A DNA stretch of 32,740 nt from Prolixibacteraceae bacterium (GCA_029975525.1 JARKOX010000191.1:1-32740); one strand, 5' to 3'; shown: positions 8,137-17,065, numbered from the stretch's first letter. Numbers and translations are program-made. Notes: a model not told the origin generated them from the sequence alone.

Positions 8137-10380
8137 ATGAAAACCAAAAAACTATGGATTGGATTTGCCGCGGTAGTCGCTGTTTCGTTCGCGGTATTAC
8201 TTTTTTTCGGGGTTGAAATTTACCGGAAAGCGCCACCTATTCCGGAGCGGGTTGTAACGGCATCGGGCGAGCTGCTCTTTTCGGGAGCCGACATCCGCGA
8301 CGGCCAGAATGTATGGCAATCGATGGGAGGGCAGGAGGTAGGCACGGTGTGGGGGCACGGCGCTTACCAGGCGCCGGACTGGACTGCCGACTGGCTGCAC
8401 CGCGAAGCGGTATTTATGCTCGACCACTGGGCCGTGCTGGAGGCCGGAAAACCTTTTGACCAGCTGGGCGAAGAGCAGCAGGCAGCCCTGAAAGCCCGCC
8501 TCCAAAAAGAGCTGCGTACCAACACCTACGATGCTGCCAGTGGTACCATTACCATCTCTGACCTGCGGGCCGAAGCTTTTCGTACCCTGAGCCTTCATTA
8601 CAAAGGGCTGTTTACCAACGATCCGGCCAAGGATCATCTGCGCGAGGCGTACAGCATTGCTACCAATGCCATCAAAGATGAGGTGCGGATGAGTAAAATG
8701 AATGCCTTTTTTTTCTGGGCAACCTGGGCAACCGTTACCGAGCGTCCGGGACAGTCGGTTACTTACACGCACAACTGGCCGCCCGAAGAACTGGTTGGCA
8801 ACAAACCCACCGGCTCGCTGATTTTATGGACGGGATTTAGCGTGATTCTACTGCTGGCCGGAATCGGCTGGCTGTCGTGGTACTACGCATCGAGCCGCGA
8901 GGAGGAGTTACAGGTTATTCCCGAGGTCAACCCGGTGTCGGGGCTGCAGCTTTTCCCGTCGATGAAGGCTACGTTAAAATATTTCTGGGTGGTGATGCTG
9001 ATGTTTATCGTACAAATCGGGATGGGAGTCATCACGGCGCATTACGGGGTAGAGGGGTCGGCCTTTTACGGGCTTCCGCTGGCCGAGTTTCTGCCTTATT
9101 CCATCTCCCGGACCTGGCACGTGCAGCTCGGGATTTTGTGGATTGCCACTTCCTGGCTGGCCACCGGCCTCTTTTTTGCCCCGGCAATCTCAGGAAAAGA
9201 GCCTAAATACCAGCGACTGGGGGTAAATGTGCTGTTTGCCGCCCTGCTGGTGATTGTTGCCGGTTCGCTCACCGGGATGTGGCTGGGCGTGATGCAGAAG
9301 CTGGGATATGTTGAAAACTTCTGGTTTGGCCACCAGGGCTATGAATATGTTGACCTGGGCCGTTTCTGGCAGATTTTCCTGTTTGCCGGGTTGTTTATCT
9401 GGCTTTTCCTGATGGGACGGGCGCTGGTGCCGGCGTTGAAGGCGCGCACCGCCAACCGGCAGTTGCTGATTTTGTTCCTGATTTCGGCCATCGCCATCGC
9501 TTCGTTTTACGGCGCCGGGTTGATGTGGGGAAGACAAACCCACCTGGCTATTGCCGAATACTGGCGCTGGTGGGTGGTGCATCTCTGGGTCGAAGGTTTC
9601 TTCGAGGTGTTTGCCACGGTGATCATTGCCTATCTGTTTGTGCGGATGCAGCTGATCGGGCCGAAACTGGCCACTACCACGGTGCTCTTTTCAACCATTA
9701 TCTTCCTTTCGGGTGGAATTCTGGGTACCTTCCACCATCTCTATTTTTCAGGAACACCCACAGCGGTGCTGGCGCTGGGAGCCTCCTTCAGTGCACTTGA
9801 GGTGGTTCCGCTGGTCCTGATGGGTTTTGAAGCCTACCACAACATCAAACTCAGTCGCTCGGCCAACTGGGTAAAAGCTTATAAATGGCCCATCTACACC
9901 TTTGTAGCGGTTGCGTTCTGGAACTTCCTCGGCGCCGGAATTTTCGGCTTTCTCATCAATCCGCCCATTGCGCTTTATTACATGCAGGGGCTGAATACCA
10001 CACCGGTGCATGGTCACACCGCGCTGTTTGGCGTGTACGGGATGCTGGGCATCGGGCTGATGCTGTTTGTGCTGCGCGACATGAACCTGAAAGAAGAGTG
10101 GAAAGAGGGGTGGTTGCGTTTTGCTTTCTGGTCGATCAACATCGGGTTGCTGCTGATGGTACTTATCAGTGTGCTGCCGGTGGGACTGGCACAAACGTGG
10201 GCCAGCGTAAAATACGGCCTCTGGTATGCCCGCTCAGCCGAATTCCTGCAGCAACCTGCCATGGAAACGCTGCGATGGCTGCGGGTGGTGGGCGACACCA
10301 TCTTCGCGCTCGGAGCGGTTGCGTTGGTTTACTTTGTCGTGGGCCTCAAAACCGGCTGGTCGCTTCACAAAAAAGATTGA
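8137..10380 (+). CDS. norZ: Single-chain quinol-dependent nitric oxide reductase (qNOR)
   Basis: The 747-residue integral membrane protein reduces two NO to N2O with electrons from quinol. It has the qNOR layout: one N-terminal helix (about 7-25), a NorC-like extracytoplasmic domain lacking a heme c CxxCH motif (about 30-220), another helix, then the 12-helix NorB core. Likely heme and metal ligands are His328 (low-spin heme b), His482, His533 and His534 (FeB), His625 (heme b3) and His627 (low-spin heme b). Glu486 in HLWVEG is the glutamate typical of NORs. It is divergent from ric and the Rrf2 regulator, so the module probably serves NO detoxification; no other denitrification gene is visible. 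A strong terminator follows. Confidence 0.96.
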   Translation: MKTKKLWIGFAAVVAVSFAVLLFFGVEIYRKAPPIPERVVTASGELLFSGADIRDGQNVWQSMGGQEVGTVWGHGAYQAPDWTADWLHREAVFMLDHWAVLEAGKPFDQLGEEQQAALKARLQKELRTNTYDAASGTITISDLRAEAFRTLSLHYKGLFTNDPAKDHLREAYSIATNAIKDEVRMSKMNAFFFWATWATVTERPGQSVTYTHNWPPEELVGNKPTGSLILWTGFSVILLLAGIGWLSWYYASSREEELQVIPEVNPVSGLQLFPSMKATLKYFWVVMLMFIVQIGMGVITAHYGVEGSAFYGLPLAEFLPYSISRTWHVQLGILWIATSWLATGLFFAPAISGKEPKYQRLGVNVLFAALLVIVAGSLTGMWLGVMQKLGYVENFWFGHQGYEYVDLGRFWQIFLFAGLFIWLFLMGRALVPALKARTANRQLLILFLISAIAIASFYGAGLMWGRQTHLAIAEYWRWWVVHLWVEGFFEVFATVIIAYLFVRMQLIGPKLATTTVLFSTIIFLSGGILGTFHHLYFSGTPTAVLALGASFSALEVVPLVLMGFEAYHNIKLSRSANWVKAYKWPIYTFVAVAFWNFLGAGIFGFLINPPIALYYMQGLNTTPVHGHTALFGVYGMLGIGLMLFVLRDMNLKEEWKEGWLRFAFWSINIGLLLMVLISVLPVGLAQTWASVKYGLWYARSAEFLQQPAMETLRWLRVVGDTIFALGAVALVYFVVGLKTGWSLHKKD

Positions 10381-10434
10381 ATTTTTTAACGGTTATCCTG
10401 AGCAAAGGAAACTGATACGCCAAAATTATACAGG

Positions 10435-10465
10435 CAGCCGGGCGAAAGAGTCCGGCTGTTTTTTT
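10435..10465 (+). terminator. Rho-independent terminator of norZ
   Basis: CAGCCGG (10435-10441) pairs with CCGGCTG (10452-10458) across a 10-base loop and is followed directly by seven T (10459-10465). It lies 55 bases after the norZ stop. Confidence 0.8.
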
Positions 10466-10502
10466 GATGCGGGTGAGCAGATCTTTGTGGATGCGGGTGA
10501 GC
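10466..10502. repeat. Short direct repeat downstream of norZ
   Basis: GATGCGGGTGAGC occurs at 10466-10478 and again at 10490-10502, a 24-base period with an unrelated 11-base spacer. It starts right after the norZ terminator. It could be a slippage duplication; no function is evident. The remaining bases to 10614 show nothing further. Confidence 0.6.
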
Positions 10503-10614
10503 CGGAAATTAAATAAGCTGGAATCACTCCGGAGTGGGAATTTTGGGGCCAACCCAGAGAAACGGACAACCAAACGGATTCTTTTCTGAAAAAATTCAGC
10601 GTGGTTGTTTTCAT

Positions 10615-10653
10615 AAAAAAACCGCCTTCTTTTCGGAAAGCGGTTTTATGTTT
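10615..10653. terminator. Bidirectional terminator between norZ and mutB
   Basis: AAAACCGC (10618-10625) pairs with GCGGTTTT (10640-10647), with partial pairing continuing inward. A run of A precedes the hairpin, which reads as T on the minus strand, and T-rich sequence follows it. It can therefore stop transcripts from both the norZ and the mutB side. It lies 66 bases after the mutB stop codon. Confidence 0.7.
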
Positions 10654-10713
10654 TTCAGATGCGGCGAATTTTAGTCCGCCGGGAACATGCGGTTTTCAGC
10701 CGCATCATCGGTG

Positions 10714-12852
10714 CTATTCTTCGTGAGTTGCCAGTAAAATCTCGAGGATTTTTTTACCGGCATCGGCAACGCTGGTACCGGGGCCAAAAATGGCAACAGC
10801 GCCGGCGTCGTAGAGGTACTGGTAGTCCTGCGGGGGGATAACACCGCCCACAATGACCATGATGTCGTCGCGGCCCAGTTTTTTGAGTTCTTCGATAACG
10901 GCCGGCACCAGGGTTTTGTGTCCGGCGGCCAGTGAAGAGACGCCCAGCACATGCACGTCGTTTTCAACAGCCTGTTTGGCTGCTTCTTCGGGAGTTTGGA
11001 ACAGCGGGCCCATGTCCACGTCGAAGCCGATATCGGCATAGCCGGTAGCGACCACTTTGGCGCCGCGGTCGTGTCCGTCCTGGCCCATTTTGGCAATCAT
11101 GATGCGGGGCTGGCGGCCTTCCAGTTCGGCGAATTTACGCGCGAGCTCCTGGGCTGCGGCAAATTCTGATTTTCCTTGTGCTTCTGATTTATACACGCCT
11201 TCAATGGTTCTGATTACTGCTTTATAACGTCCGGATACTTTTTCGCAGGCGTCGGAGATTTCGCCCAGGGAAGCCCGTTTTTTTGCTGCGTCGATAGCCA
11301 GTTCCAGCAGGTTGCCTTCGCCGGTGGCCGCGCAGTTGGTGATCGCTTCGAGTGCGGCCTTTACGTCGGCTTCGTTGCGTTCGGCACGCAGCTTATTGAG
11401 CCGTTCGATCTGAGAGAGGCGCACCGCGGTGTTGTCGATCTCCAGGATGTCGATCGGGTCTTCTTTTTCCAGCCGGTATTTGTTCACCCCTACGATGGTC
11501 TGGTTTCCGCTGTCGATTTTTCCCTGGGTGCGGGCAGCGGCCTCTTCGATGCGCATTTTGGGGATCCCGGTTTCGATGGCTTTGGCCATTCCGCCGAGTT
11601 TTTCCACTTCTTCGATCAACGTCCAGGCTTTGTGCGCCAGTTCATGGGTAAGCGCTTCCACGTAGTAGGAGCCGGCCCACGGGTCAACCGAGCGACAGAT
11701 TTCCGTCTCCTGCTGGATGTAGAGCTGGGTGTTGCGGGCAATACGCGCCGAGAAGTCGGTAGGCAGGGCGATGGCTTCGTCGAGGGCGTTGGTATGCAGA
11801 CTCTGGGTGTGGCCCAGCGCTGCTGCCATGGCTTCGATAGCCGTGCGGCCTACGTTGTTGAACGGATCCTGTTCGGTGAGCGACCAGCCCGAAGTTTGCG
11901 AGTGGGTACGCAGCGCCATCGACTTGGGATTTTTCGGGTTGAACTGTTTAACCAGCTTGGCCCAGATCATACGGGCGGCGCGCATTTTGGCAATCTCCAT
12001 AAAATGGTTCATTCCCACGGCCCAGAAGAAGGAGAGGCGCGGTGCAAAAGCATCCACGTCGAGGCCCGCTTTGATACCGGTACGCAGGTATTCAAGCCCG
12101 TCGGCCAGCGTGTAGGCCATTTCAATGTCGGCGGTGGCGCCGGCTTCCTGCATGTGGTAGCCCGAGATCGAAATGGAGTTGAACTTGGGCATATGTTTCG
12201 AAGTAAATTCGAAAATATCGGCAATGATGCGCATCGAAAAATCAGGCGGATAGATGTAGGTGTTGCGCACCATAAATTCTTTCAGGATATCGTTCTGGAT
12301 GGTCCCGGCCAGCTGGTCCATGGTAGCGCCCTGTTCCAGGGCGGTAACGATGTAGAATGCCATAATGGGGAGTACGGCGCCGTTCATGGTCATCGATACC
12401 GACATTTTATCGAGGGGGATCTGGTCGAAAAGGATCTTCATATCCAGGATCGAATCGATCGCTACACCGGCTTTACCGACGTCGCCGACCACGCGGGGGT
12501 GGTCAGAGTCGTAGCCGCGGTGGGTAGCCAGGTCGAAAGCCACCGAAAGCCCTTTTTGGCCGGCGGCCAGGTTGCGGCGGTAAAAAGCATTCGATTCTTC
12601 GGCAGTGGAGAAACCGGCATATTGGCGGATCGTCCAGGGGCGCATCACATACATGGTGGAGTAGGGGCCCCGCAGGTTGGGGGCGATCCCGGCAGCGTAG
12701 TTGAGATGCTCCATCCCCTCCAGGTCTTCTTTGGAATATACCGGTTTTACCGGGATCAGTTCCGGGGTGAGCCAGCTGTTGCCCGCAACGGCGCCTGCTG
12801 ATGCTTTTGTCGTTACATTTTTAATATCGATATTTTTAAAATTTGGTCTCAT
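10714..12852 (-). CDS. mutB: Methylmalonyl-CoA mutase, large (catalytic) subunit
   Basis: The 712-residue protein is full length for the adenosylcobalamin-dependent subunit, which interconverts succinyl-CoA and (R)-methylmalonyl-CoA. The N-terminal TIM barrel (about 40-560) includes [20 protein letters not shown] (65-84), [20 protein letters not shown] (231-250) and [13 protein letters not shown] (390-402). The C-terminal B12-binding Rossmann domain carries DGHDRG (592-597), with His594 as the lower cobalt ligand. The RQYAG context is the form found in methylmalonyl-CoA mutases rather than isobutyryl-CoA mutases. With mutA upstream it forms the heterodimer used for propionate formation or use via the succinate pathway. 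The gap to mutA is unusually long (191 bp). Confidence 0.97.
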   Translation of the reverse strand: MRPNFKNIDIKNVTTKASAGAVAGNSWLTPELIPVKPVYSKEDLEGMEHLNYAAGIAPNLRGPYSTMYVMRPWTIRQYAGFSTAEESNAFYRRNLAAGQKGLSVAFDLATHRGYDSDHPRVVGDVGKAGVAIDSILDMKILFDQIPLDKMSVSMTMNGAVLPIMAFYIVTALEQGATMDQLAGTIQNDILKEFMVRNTYIYPPDFSMRIIADIFEFTSKHMPKFNSISISGYHMQEAGATADIEMAYTLADGLEYLRTGIKAGLDVDAFAPRLSFFWAVGMNHFMEIAKMRAARMIWAKLVKQFNPKNPKSMALRTHSQTSGWSLTEQDPFNNVGRTAIEAMAAALGHTQSLHTNALDEAIALPTDFSARIARNTQLYIQQETEICRSVDPWAGSYYVEALTHELAHKAWTLIEEVEKLGGMAKAIETGIPKMRIEEAAARTQGKIDSGNQTIVGVNKYRLEKEDPIDILEIDNTAVRLSQIERLNKLRAERNEADVKAALEAITNCAATGEGNLLELAIDAAKKRASLGEISDACEKVSGRYKAVIRTIEGVYKSEAQGKSEFAAAQELARKFAELEGRQPRIMIAKMGQDGHDRGAKVVATGYADIGFDVDMGPLFQTPEEAAKQAVENDVHVLGVSSLAAGHKTLVPAVIEELKKLGRDDIMVIVGGVIPPQDYQYLYDAGAVAIFGPGTSVADAGKKILEILLATHEE

Positions 12853-12928
12853 ACATTTATGATTTTAGATGACTGATAGGCGATTTTTGAACCAGCTTGT
12901 CTGGAGCAGGAAGTATTCCGGCACTCCG

Positions 12929-12951
12929 CCTGGTTTCCTTTTCGAACCAGG
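12929..12951 (-). promoter_or_regulatory. Hairpin in the mutA-mutB spacer
   Basis: CCTGGTT (12929-12935) and AACCAGG (12945-12951) form a 7-bp stem with a 9-base loop in the middle of the 191-bp spacer (12853-13043) between mutA and mutB. There is no T-run, so it is not a standard terminator; RNA processing, mRNA stability or attenuation are possible. I found no small gene and no B12-box-like riboswitch core in this spacer. Confidence 0.35.
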
Positions 12952-13043
12952 AACCTTTGCCAGGTCTTTCCATGCTTTTTACTGCGGATGGTCCTTCCTT
13001 CTCCGCTGGTGTTTAAAATCGGATATCTTCCATCTGTTGTCTT

Positions 13044-14915
13044 TTAAAACAATTGATTCTGATATGCTTTCAGCTCTTCCAGCAGATTAGACCTCATGTG
13101 AATGAAGTTTTTGACGCCGGCAGCTTCCAGGTCGGGGCGACAGGCGGGATTACCGGCTACCACCAGGATTTCGGAACCGACTTGGGCGGCAACGGCCGGA
13201 ACTATTTCGGCGTACTCTTCGTCGGAACTGCAAACCACCACGATGTCGGCTTGGGCAGCGCGAGCGGCAGCCAATCCTTCTTCCACCGTTTCAAAACCAT
13301 TGTTGTCAATCACGTCGAAACCGGCAACGGCAAAAAAGTTGCAGCTAAACTGTGCACGGGCTTTGCGCATGGCCAGGTTGCCCATGGTCAGCATAAAGGC
13401 GACCGGACGTTTGTTGCTTTGTGCAAAAACATCGGTTTGGTAACGCAGGGCCTCAAACGCCTGTCCTACGCGGAAAGGTTTCAGGGTTTCCACTTCGGCA
13501 TCGGGAGCGGTAAAATTCTGCGGACTAAAAACCGATCCGTCGATTTTTTCGCGGATGCTTTCGGTGAAGTTCGGGAACTGGTTAATTCCCAGCAGATTTT
13601 CGCGGAGCAGGGCGATATTCTGGTCGCGGCGGGTGGCCATCTCTTTCACTTGTTTCTGGATAACTCCTTCGCGGAGGGCTGCGGTGAAACCGCCTTTGTC
13701 CTCAATTTCGAGGAAGAGTTTCCAGGCCTGCTGAGCCACCGAAGCGGTCAGGGTTTCGATGTAGTAGGAACCGCCGGCAGGGTCGGCAATTTTATCAAAA
13801 TGCGACTCCTCTTTGAGCAGGATCTGTTGGTTGCGGGCAATACGTTCCGAGAATTCGCCCGGCTGGCGGAAGACAGCGTCGAACGGCATCACGGTGATGG
13901 AGTCGGCGCCGCCCAGCACCGCCGACATGGCTTCGGTCTGGGTCCGCAGCATGTTTACATACGGGTCGTAAACCGTTTTGTTGAAAGTGCCGGTTTCGCA
14001 GTGAGCAACCATTTTGGCGCTGCAATCGCAGGCCGGACCGTAGGTTTTCACCACCTGGGCCCACAACAGGCGGGCTGCCCGCAGTTTGGCGATTTCAAGA
14101 AAATAGTTGTTGCTGATGCTGAAATTGAATTTCATTTTTGGAGCGACCGTGTCGATTGACAAACCGGCTTCGGTGAGACGGGCAAGGTATTCATTGCCCT
14201 GTGCCAGCGCGAAAGCGAGCTCCTGAACAATCGAGGCGCCGCTGTTGCCAAACAGTTTGCCCTGGATGCCAATGACCCGCAAACGGGGCAGTTGAGCCGC
14301 TTTTTCAACCTGATTTTTTACCGATGCGAAAGCGGCGGCTTCCGATCCTTCGTCAAATTTCCCTTTTACCAGGAAAGTGGCCAGCGGATCGACCGTTACC
14401 GAAGCGGTTACGTTGCTGGGATCCCACTCGCCGGTGGAAACCATTTCGACAAAGAGGTCGGTGATATTGCACTGGGCGCAGGGGCAAACAAAGTTTACCT
14501 CAATCGCTTCCAGGCAGATATCTTTTAACAGCAGTTCGAGATCGGTGCGGGTCAGGTTTTTACAACATTCGAAGACGAATCCCAATGCGTTGACGCCTTT
14601 GCCGAGCAGGTCAAGCGCTTTTTGGTTGGCGGCTGCCAGATCGTCCACAACAATGTCCTGGCGGATGTACCAGTCGTTGCCTGCGGTTTTAGTTCCACGG
14701 ACATAGGGGAATTCCCCGGGTGCACTGTTCCGGAAATCAAGTCCTTCAAGATTCTCTTCCCGGTAATAGGGACGAACATTAAATCCTTCGTTCGTACGCC
14801 ATACCAAAGCTTTTTCATAGTCTTTCCCTTTCAGGTCAGCCACAATCTTCTCTTCCCATTCCTGTGTGCTAACCGGTGGAAATTCGGCGAAAAGCTTTTT
14901 ATTAGTTTCTGCCAT
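13044..14915 (-). CDS. mutA: Methylmalonyl-CoA mutase, small subunit
   Basis: The 623-residue protein resembles MutB along its length, including DWYIRQDI, AKLRAARLLWAQVVKTYG and ADPAGGSYYIETLTASVAQQ. Its C-terminal domain lacks the DxHxxG cobalamin motif, as expected for the non-catalytic partner. It pairs with MutB in the cytoplasm to form the active heterodimer. I chose the ATG at 14915 (MAETNKKLF) rather than a TTG at 14945, because a consensus -7 box covers 14943-14950 and would place the longer start upstream of transcription. It is the first gene of the mutA-mutB unit. Confidence 0.96.
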   Translation of the reverse strand: MAETNKKLFAEFPPVSTQEWEEKIVADLKGKDYEKALVWRTNEGFNVRPYYREENLEGLDFRNSAPGEFPYVRGTKTAGNDWYIRQDIVVDDLAAANQKALDLLGKGVNALGFVFECCKNLTRTDLELLLKDICLEAIEVNFVCPCAQCNITDLFVEMVSTGEWDPSNVTASVTVDPLATFLVKGKFDEGSEAAAFASVKNQVEKAAQLPRLRVIGIQGKLFGNSGASIVQELAFALAQGNEYLARLTEAGLSIDTVAPKMKFNFSISNNYFLEIAKLRAARLLWAQVVKTYGPACDCSAKMVAHCETGTFNKTVYDPYVNMLRTQTEAMSAVLGGADSITVMPFDAVFRQPGEFSERIARNQQILLKEESHFDKIADPAGGSYYIETLTASVAQQAWKLFLEIEDKGGFTAALREGVIQKQVKEMATRRDQNIALLRENLLGINQFPNFTESIREKIDGSVFSPQNFTAPDAEVETLKPFRVGQAFEALRYQTDVFAQSNKRPVAFMLTMGNLAMRKARAQFSCNFFAVAGFDVIDNNGFETVEEGLAAARAAQADIVVVCSSDEEYAEIVPAVAAQVGSEILVVAGNPACRPDLEAAGVKNFIHMRSNLLEELKAYQNQLF

Positions 14916-14942
14916 AGTAATTAGTTTTTGAAAATCAGGGGG

Positions 14943-14974
14943 CAAAATTAAGTCATTTATGGCTCTAATTCAAT
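14943..14974 (-). promoter_or_regulatory. Candidate promoter of mutA
   Basis: On the minus strand, TAATTTTG (14950-14943) is a perfect TAnnTTTG -7 box. ATTG (14974-14971) lies 20 bases upstream in the -33 position, one mismatch from TTTG. Transcription would start near 14936, with a leader of only about 20 bases, too short for a cobalamin riboswitch. Confidence 0.5.
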
Positions 14975-15126
14975 ATTTATCAACAGCTTTTTAACCGAAC
15001 GGTAATATTAAAACATTGTTGAGAATCAGGAAATTTGAAAATTGGCGGGTGGAACCGGCCGGGAGATGTCGGGCCTGATGCCGTCAAAAAGTGGCCCGGG
15101 TGGGTGTGAACATTTGTAAAAACCGG

Positions 15127-15546
15127 CTATTCGGGATAGATTCCCAATCCGACTGCCTGTGACCAGTGCGGGCTGTTGGTGCAGAATTCAACCTGGGTTA
15201 CCTCGCCCTTGTTGATGGTGACCAGAAACAGCGCAATTTTATTCTCTTTGGTTCCTCTGGAAATGATAATGCAGGGGCGTCCTTCGAAAGGGGAAACCGT
15301 CTTTACGTTGCCGCTTTTTTGGGTGTTGATAAAGCCGATTTCGGCAAACACCGGCTGGTCGGATTTGCGGATCGCCTCGAATTTGTTGCGGCAGTAATTC
15401 AAAACATTAACCTTCCCGATCTTGTCGAAGGAGGTACTTTGATCGGTACAGAGGATATCATTCGAAATTAGTTCTTCGAAAAGTTTGTAGTCCAGATTGT
15501 TAAATGCTTTTGCAATCTGATTGAGGATTTCCGAATCATTCATCAT
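15127..15546 (-). CDS. Small NTF2-like (SnoaL-type) protein of unknown function
   Basis: The 139-residue cytoplasmic protein has the NTF2-fold pattern. It opens with an N-terminal helix (SEILNQIAKAFNNLDYKLFEELISNDIL), continues with a conserved-looking short stretch with Tyr and Asp, and ends in beta strands (RPCIIISRGTKENKIALFLVTINKGEVTQVEF). Such domains serve as small enzymes or binding proteins; no catalytic residues can be assigned. The start is one of two tandem ATGs (15546 or 15543). It is an isolated minus-strand gene between mutA and the plus-strand ROK gene, with about 180 bp on the mutA side. Confidence 0.7.
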   Translation of the reverse strand: MMNDSEILNQIAKAFNNLDYKLFEELISNDILCTDQSTSFDKIGKVNVLNYCRNKFEAIRKSDQPVFAEIGFINTQKSGNVKTVSPFEGRPCIIISRGTKENKIALFLVTINKGEVTQVEFCTNSPHWSQAVGLGIYPE

Positions 15547-15744
15547 TCCGGCGGTTTGATTTTATTAACGGGATTAAATTTAGAAAAAAATACCCAATGA
15601 TATGTTTTTATCCCCGCAATTTGGTGTCATTCGGACAGCGGCGGCGGTTGAAATTGGTTAAGTTTTTGACAATAAAGTGGATGATTGGATTGAGGACAGG
15701 AGTTTTTTGCCGATTTCATTGTTTTGAAAAAGAATAAATAAGGG

Positions 15745-15756
15745 TGTTGCGCAACA
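15745..15756. promoter_or_regulatory. Perfect palindrome upstream of the ROK gene
   Basis: TGTTGCGCAACA is a perfect 12-bp palindrome about 30 bp upstream of a TAnnTTTG box. It could be a regulator site for the ROK transcription unit, or belong to the divergent NTF2-like gene. No regulator is encoded nearby. Confidence 0.3.
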
Positions 15757-15784
15757 TATAAAACGGATGCAATCCAATTATTTT

Positions 15785-15792
15785 TAAATTTG
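15785..15792 (+). promoter_or_regulatory. Candidate -7 box for the ROK leader transcript
   Basis: TAAATTTG matches the Bacteroidetes -7 consensus TAnnTTTG exactly, but no TTTG is found at the expected -33 position. If it is used, transcription would start near 15798 and leave a leader of about 220 bases before the ROK gene. Confidence 0.3.
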
Positions 15793-15845
15793 TTCAGCCT
15801 GCGCCATCCGTTTTTGGCAGCTATCAGTTTAAAACTAATCGGAAC

Positions 15846-15998
15846 ATGAGGAAAAAGCGTAACAGCATCGTTATTGGTGTGCGGGCAGCCGCCTGCGCCG
15901 GTAAGTTCAACAGCCCGCGGGCAGCTGGATTTGAAGCGGTTTGTTACACCGGTCTTCTCTTTTTTGCGCAAGGCACTTCGACGCAAGGAAACGACTAA
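15846..15998 (+). CDS. Possible 50-codon leader ORF before the ROK gene
   Basis: An ATG at 15846 opens a frame of 50 codons ending at a TAA (15996-15998), 20 bases before the ROK start codon. The product starts basic (MRKKRNSIVIGVRAAACAGK) and continues with Cys, Tyr and Phe residues and a QGTSTQGND end. It matches no protein family I recognise. The same bases contain strong secondary structure: GCGGGC (15881-15886) can pair with GCCCGC (15913-15918), and GGTGT (15876-15880) with ACACC (15946-15950). So it may be a structured leader RNA rather than, or as well as, a gene. No ribosome binding site is decisive. Confidence 0.3.
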   Translation: MRKKRNSIVIGVRAAACAGKFNSPRAAGFEAVCYTGLLFFAQGTSTQGND

Positions 15999-16018
15999 TT
16001 CCCTAAAAAAATAGATAA

Positions 16019-17005
16019 ATGAATACAACGAAGAAAGTTGCAATTGGTGTTGACGTCGGTGGAACAAATACGGCCATCGGTGTTGTTGACAAGGAAGGTA
16101 ATGTGATGGTGAAAGACAACATTGCCACCCCGTCGCATGGAGATATCGACCGGTACATCTCTGATCTGGCAACCGCTATCAAGGAGCTTATTAATTCGGT
16201 TAAGCTGCTGAATCCAGACATTGAGATCCTGGGTATTGGCGTAGGCGCTCCCAATGGTAATTACTACAATGGTACCATCGAATATGCGCCTAACCTCTCT
16301 TTCCGCGGAGTGGTGCATTTTGTGAAGTTAATGCGAAACCATTTTTCTGAAATGGAAGCGCTGGCGCTGACCAACGATGCCAATGCCGCCGCCATCGGCG
16401 AAATGATTTATGGCGGAGCTAAAGGAATGAAAAACTTTGTGATGTATACCCTGGGTACCGGGGTAGGCAGCGGAGTGGTTGTCAACGGTGATCTGGTTTA
16501 CGGACACGATGGGTTTGCCGGCGAATGCGGGCATACCACGCTGGTTCCGGGGGGCCGCCTGTGCGGATGTACTGCCCTGGGACACCTCGAAGCTTACTGT
16601 TCGGCGCCCGGCATGAAACGGACGGCATTCGAACTGCTGGCGCATTACAATGCCACCGACAGCTTGCTGGCCAACAAATCGTTTAATGAACTCGATTCAA
16701 AAATGATTTACGAAGCAGCGGTCGCCGGCGATAAAATTGCGCTCGAAGTGTTTGAAAAAACCGGTCGATGGCTTGGTCAGGGATTGGCGGATACGGTTCA
16801 CCACCTCAGTCCCGAAGCGATTTTCCTTTTCGGCGGACCTACTGCTGCCGGCGACTATATTTTCAAACCCACCAAAGAAAGTATGGAACAGCACCTGCTG
16901 CCGATCTTCAAAAACAAGATCAAAATCCTTCCTTCGCAGCTGAAATCAGGTGATGCCGCCATTGTGGGAGCCAGTGCGCTGGTGTGGAAAGAGCTGGAAA
17001 AATAG
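16019..17005 (+). CDS. ROK-family sugar kinase, probably glucokinase
   Basis: The 328-residue cytoplasmic protein phosphorylates a hexose (glucose or a related sugar) with ATP. Motifs are the phosphate-binding DVGGTNT (12-18), the catalytic Asp120 in LTNDANAAAIGE, GTGVGSG (146-152) and GHTTLVPGGRLCGC (171-184). The usual ROK zinc motif CxCGxxGCxE reads C182-G-C184-T-A-L-G-H189-L-E191, so the third Cys is replaced by His and a Gly by Thr. There is no N-terminal helix-turn-helix, so it is a kinase and not a ROK repressor. It stands alone between a long leader and a terminator. N-acetylmannosamine or another sugar remains possible as substrate. Confidence 0.9.
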   Translation: MNTTKKVAIGVDVGGTNTAIGVVDKEGNVMVKDNIATPSHGDIDRYISDLATAIKELINSVKLLNPDIEILGIGVGAPNGNYYNGTIEYAPNLSFRGVVHFVKLMRNHFSEMEALALTNDANAAAIGEMIYGGAKGMKNFVMYTLGTGVGSGVVVNGDLVYGHDGFAGECGHTTLVPGGRLCGCTALGHLEAYCSAPGMKRTAFELLAHYNATDSLLANKSFNELDSKMIYEAAVAGDKIALEVFEKTGRWLGQGLADTVHHLSPEAIFLFGGPTAAGDYIFKPTKESMEQHLLPIFKNKIKILPSQLKSGDAAIVGASALVWKELEK

Positions 17006-17028
17006 TTTACATGAATGTATAATTGTTG

Positions 17029-17065
17029 AAAAGCGGGAACTGCAAAGGCCCGCTTTTCTGTTTTT
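17029..17065 (+). terminator. Rho-independent terminator of the ROK gene
   Basis: AAAAGCGGG (17029-17037) pairs with CCCGCTTTT (17049-17057) across an 11-base loop, followed by CTGTTTTT. It lies 24 bases after the ROK stop codon. Confidence 0.85.

Noticed and set aside
11632-12801. 389-codon plus-strand ORF opposite mutB
   Set aside because: It lies wholly antisense to a full-length, motif-complete mutB and is a long shadow frame of GC-rich coding sequence.
13053-14159. 368-codon plus-strand ORF opposite mutA
   Set aside because: It is antisense to mutA, with no recognisable domain.
14916-14945. Longer mutA starting at the TTG at 14945
   Set aside because: It would place the start codon inside the predicted promoter; the extra residues are not part of the family's usual N-terminus.
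14916-15126. Possible cobalamin riboswitch upstream of mutA
   Set aside because: The consensus -7 box at 14943-14950 leaves a leader of only about 20 bases, and no B12-box-like conserved core was seen.
15876-15950. tRNA-like T-arm pattern on the minus strand (TTCAAATCC)
   Set aside because: The flanking bases do not form a T-stem, and no acceptor or anticodon arm can be drawn.
15627-16172. 181-codon minus-strand ORF overlapping the ROK gene start
   Set aside because: It overlaps the clearly real ROK coding region antisense, has no family resemblance, and its composition (rich in Cys, His, Arg and Pro) looks like a shadow frame.
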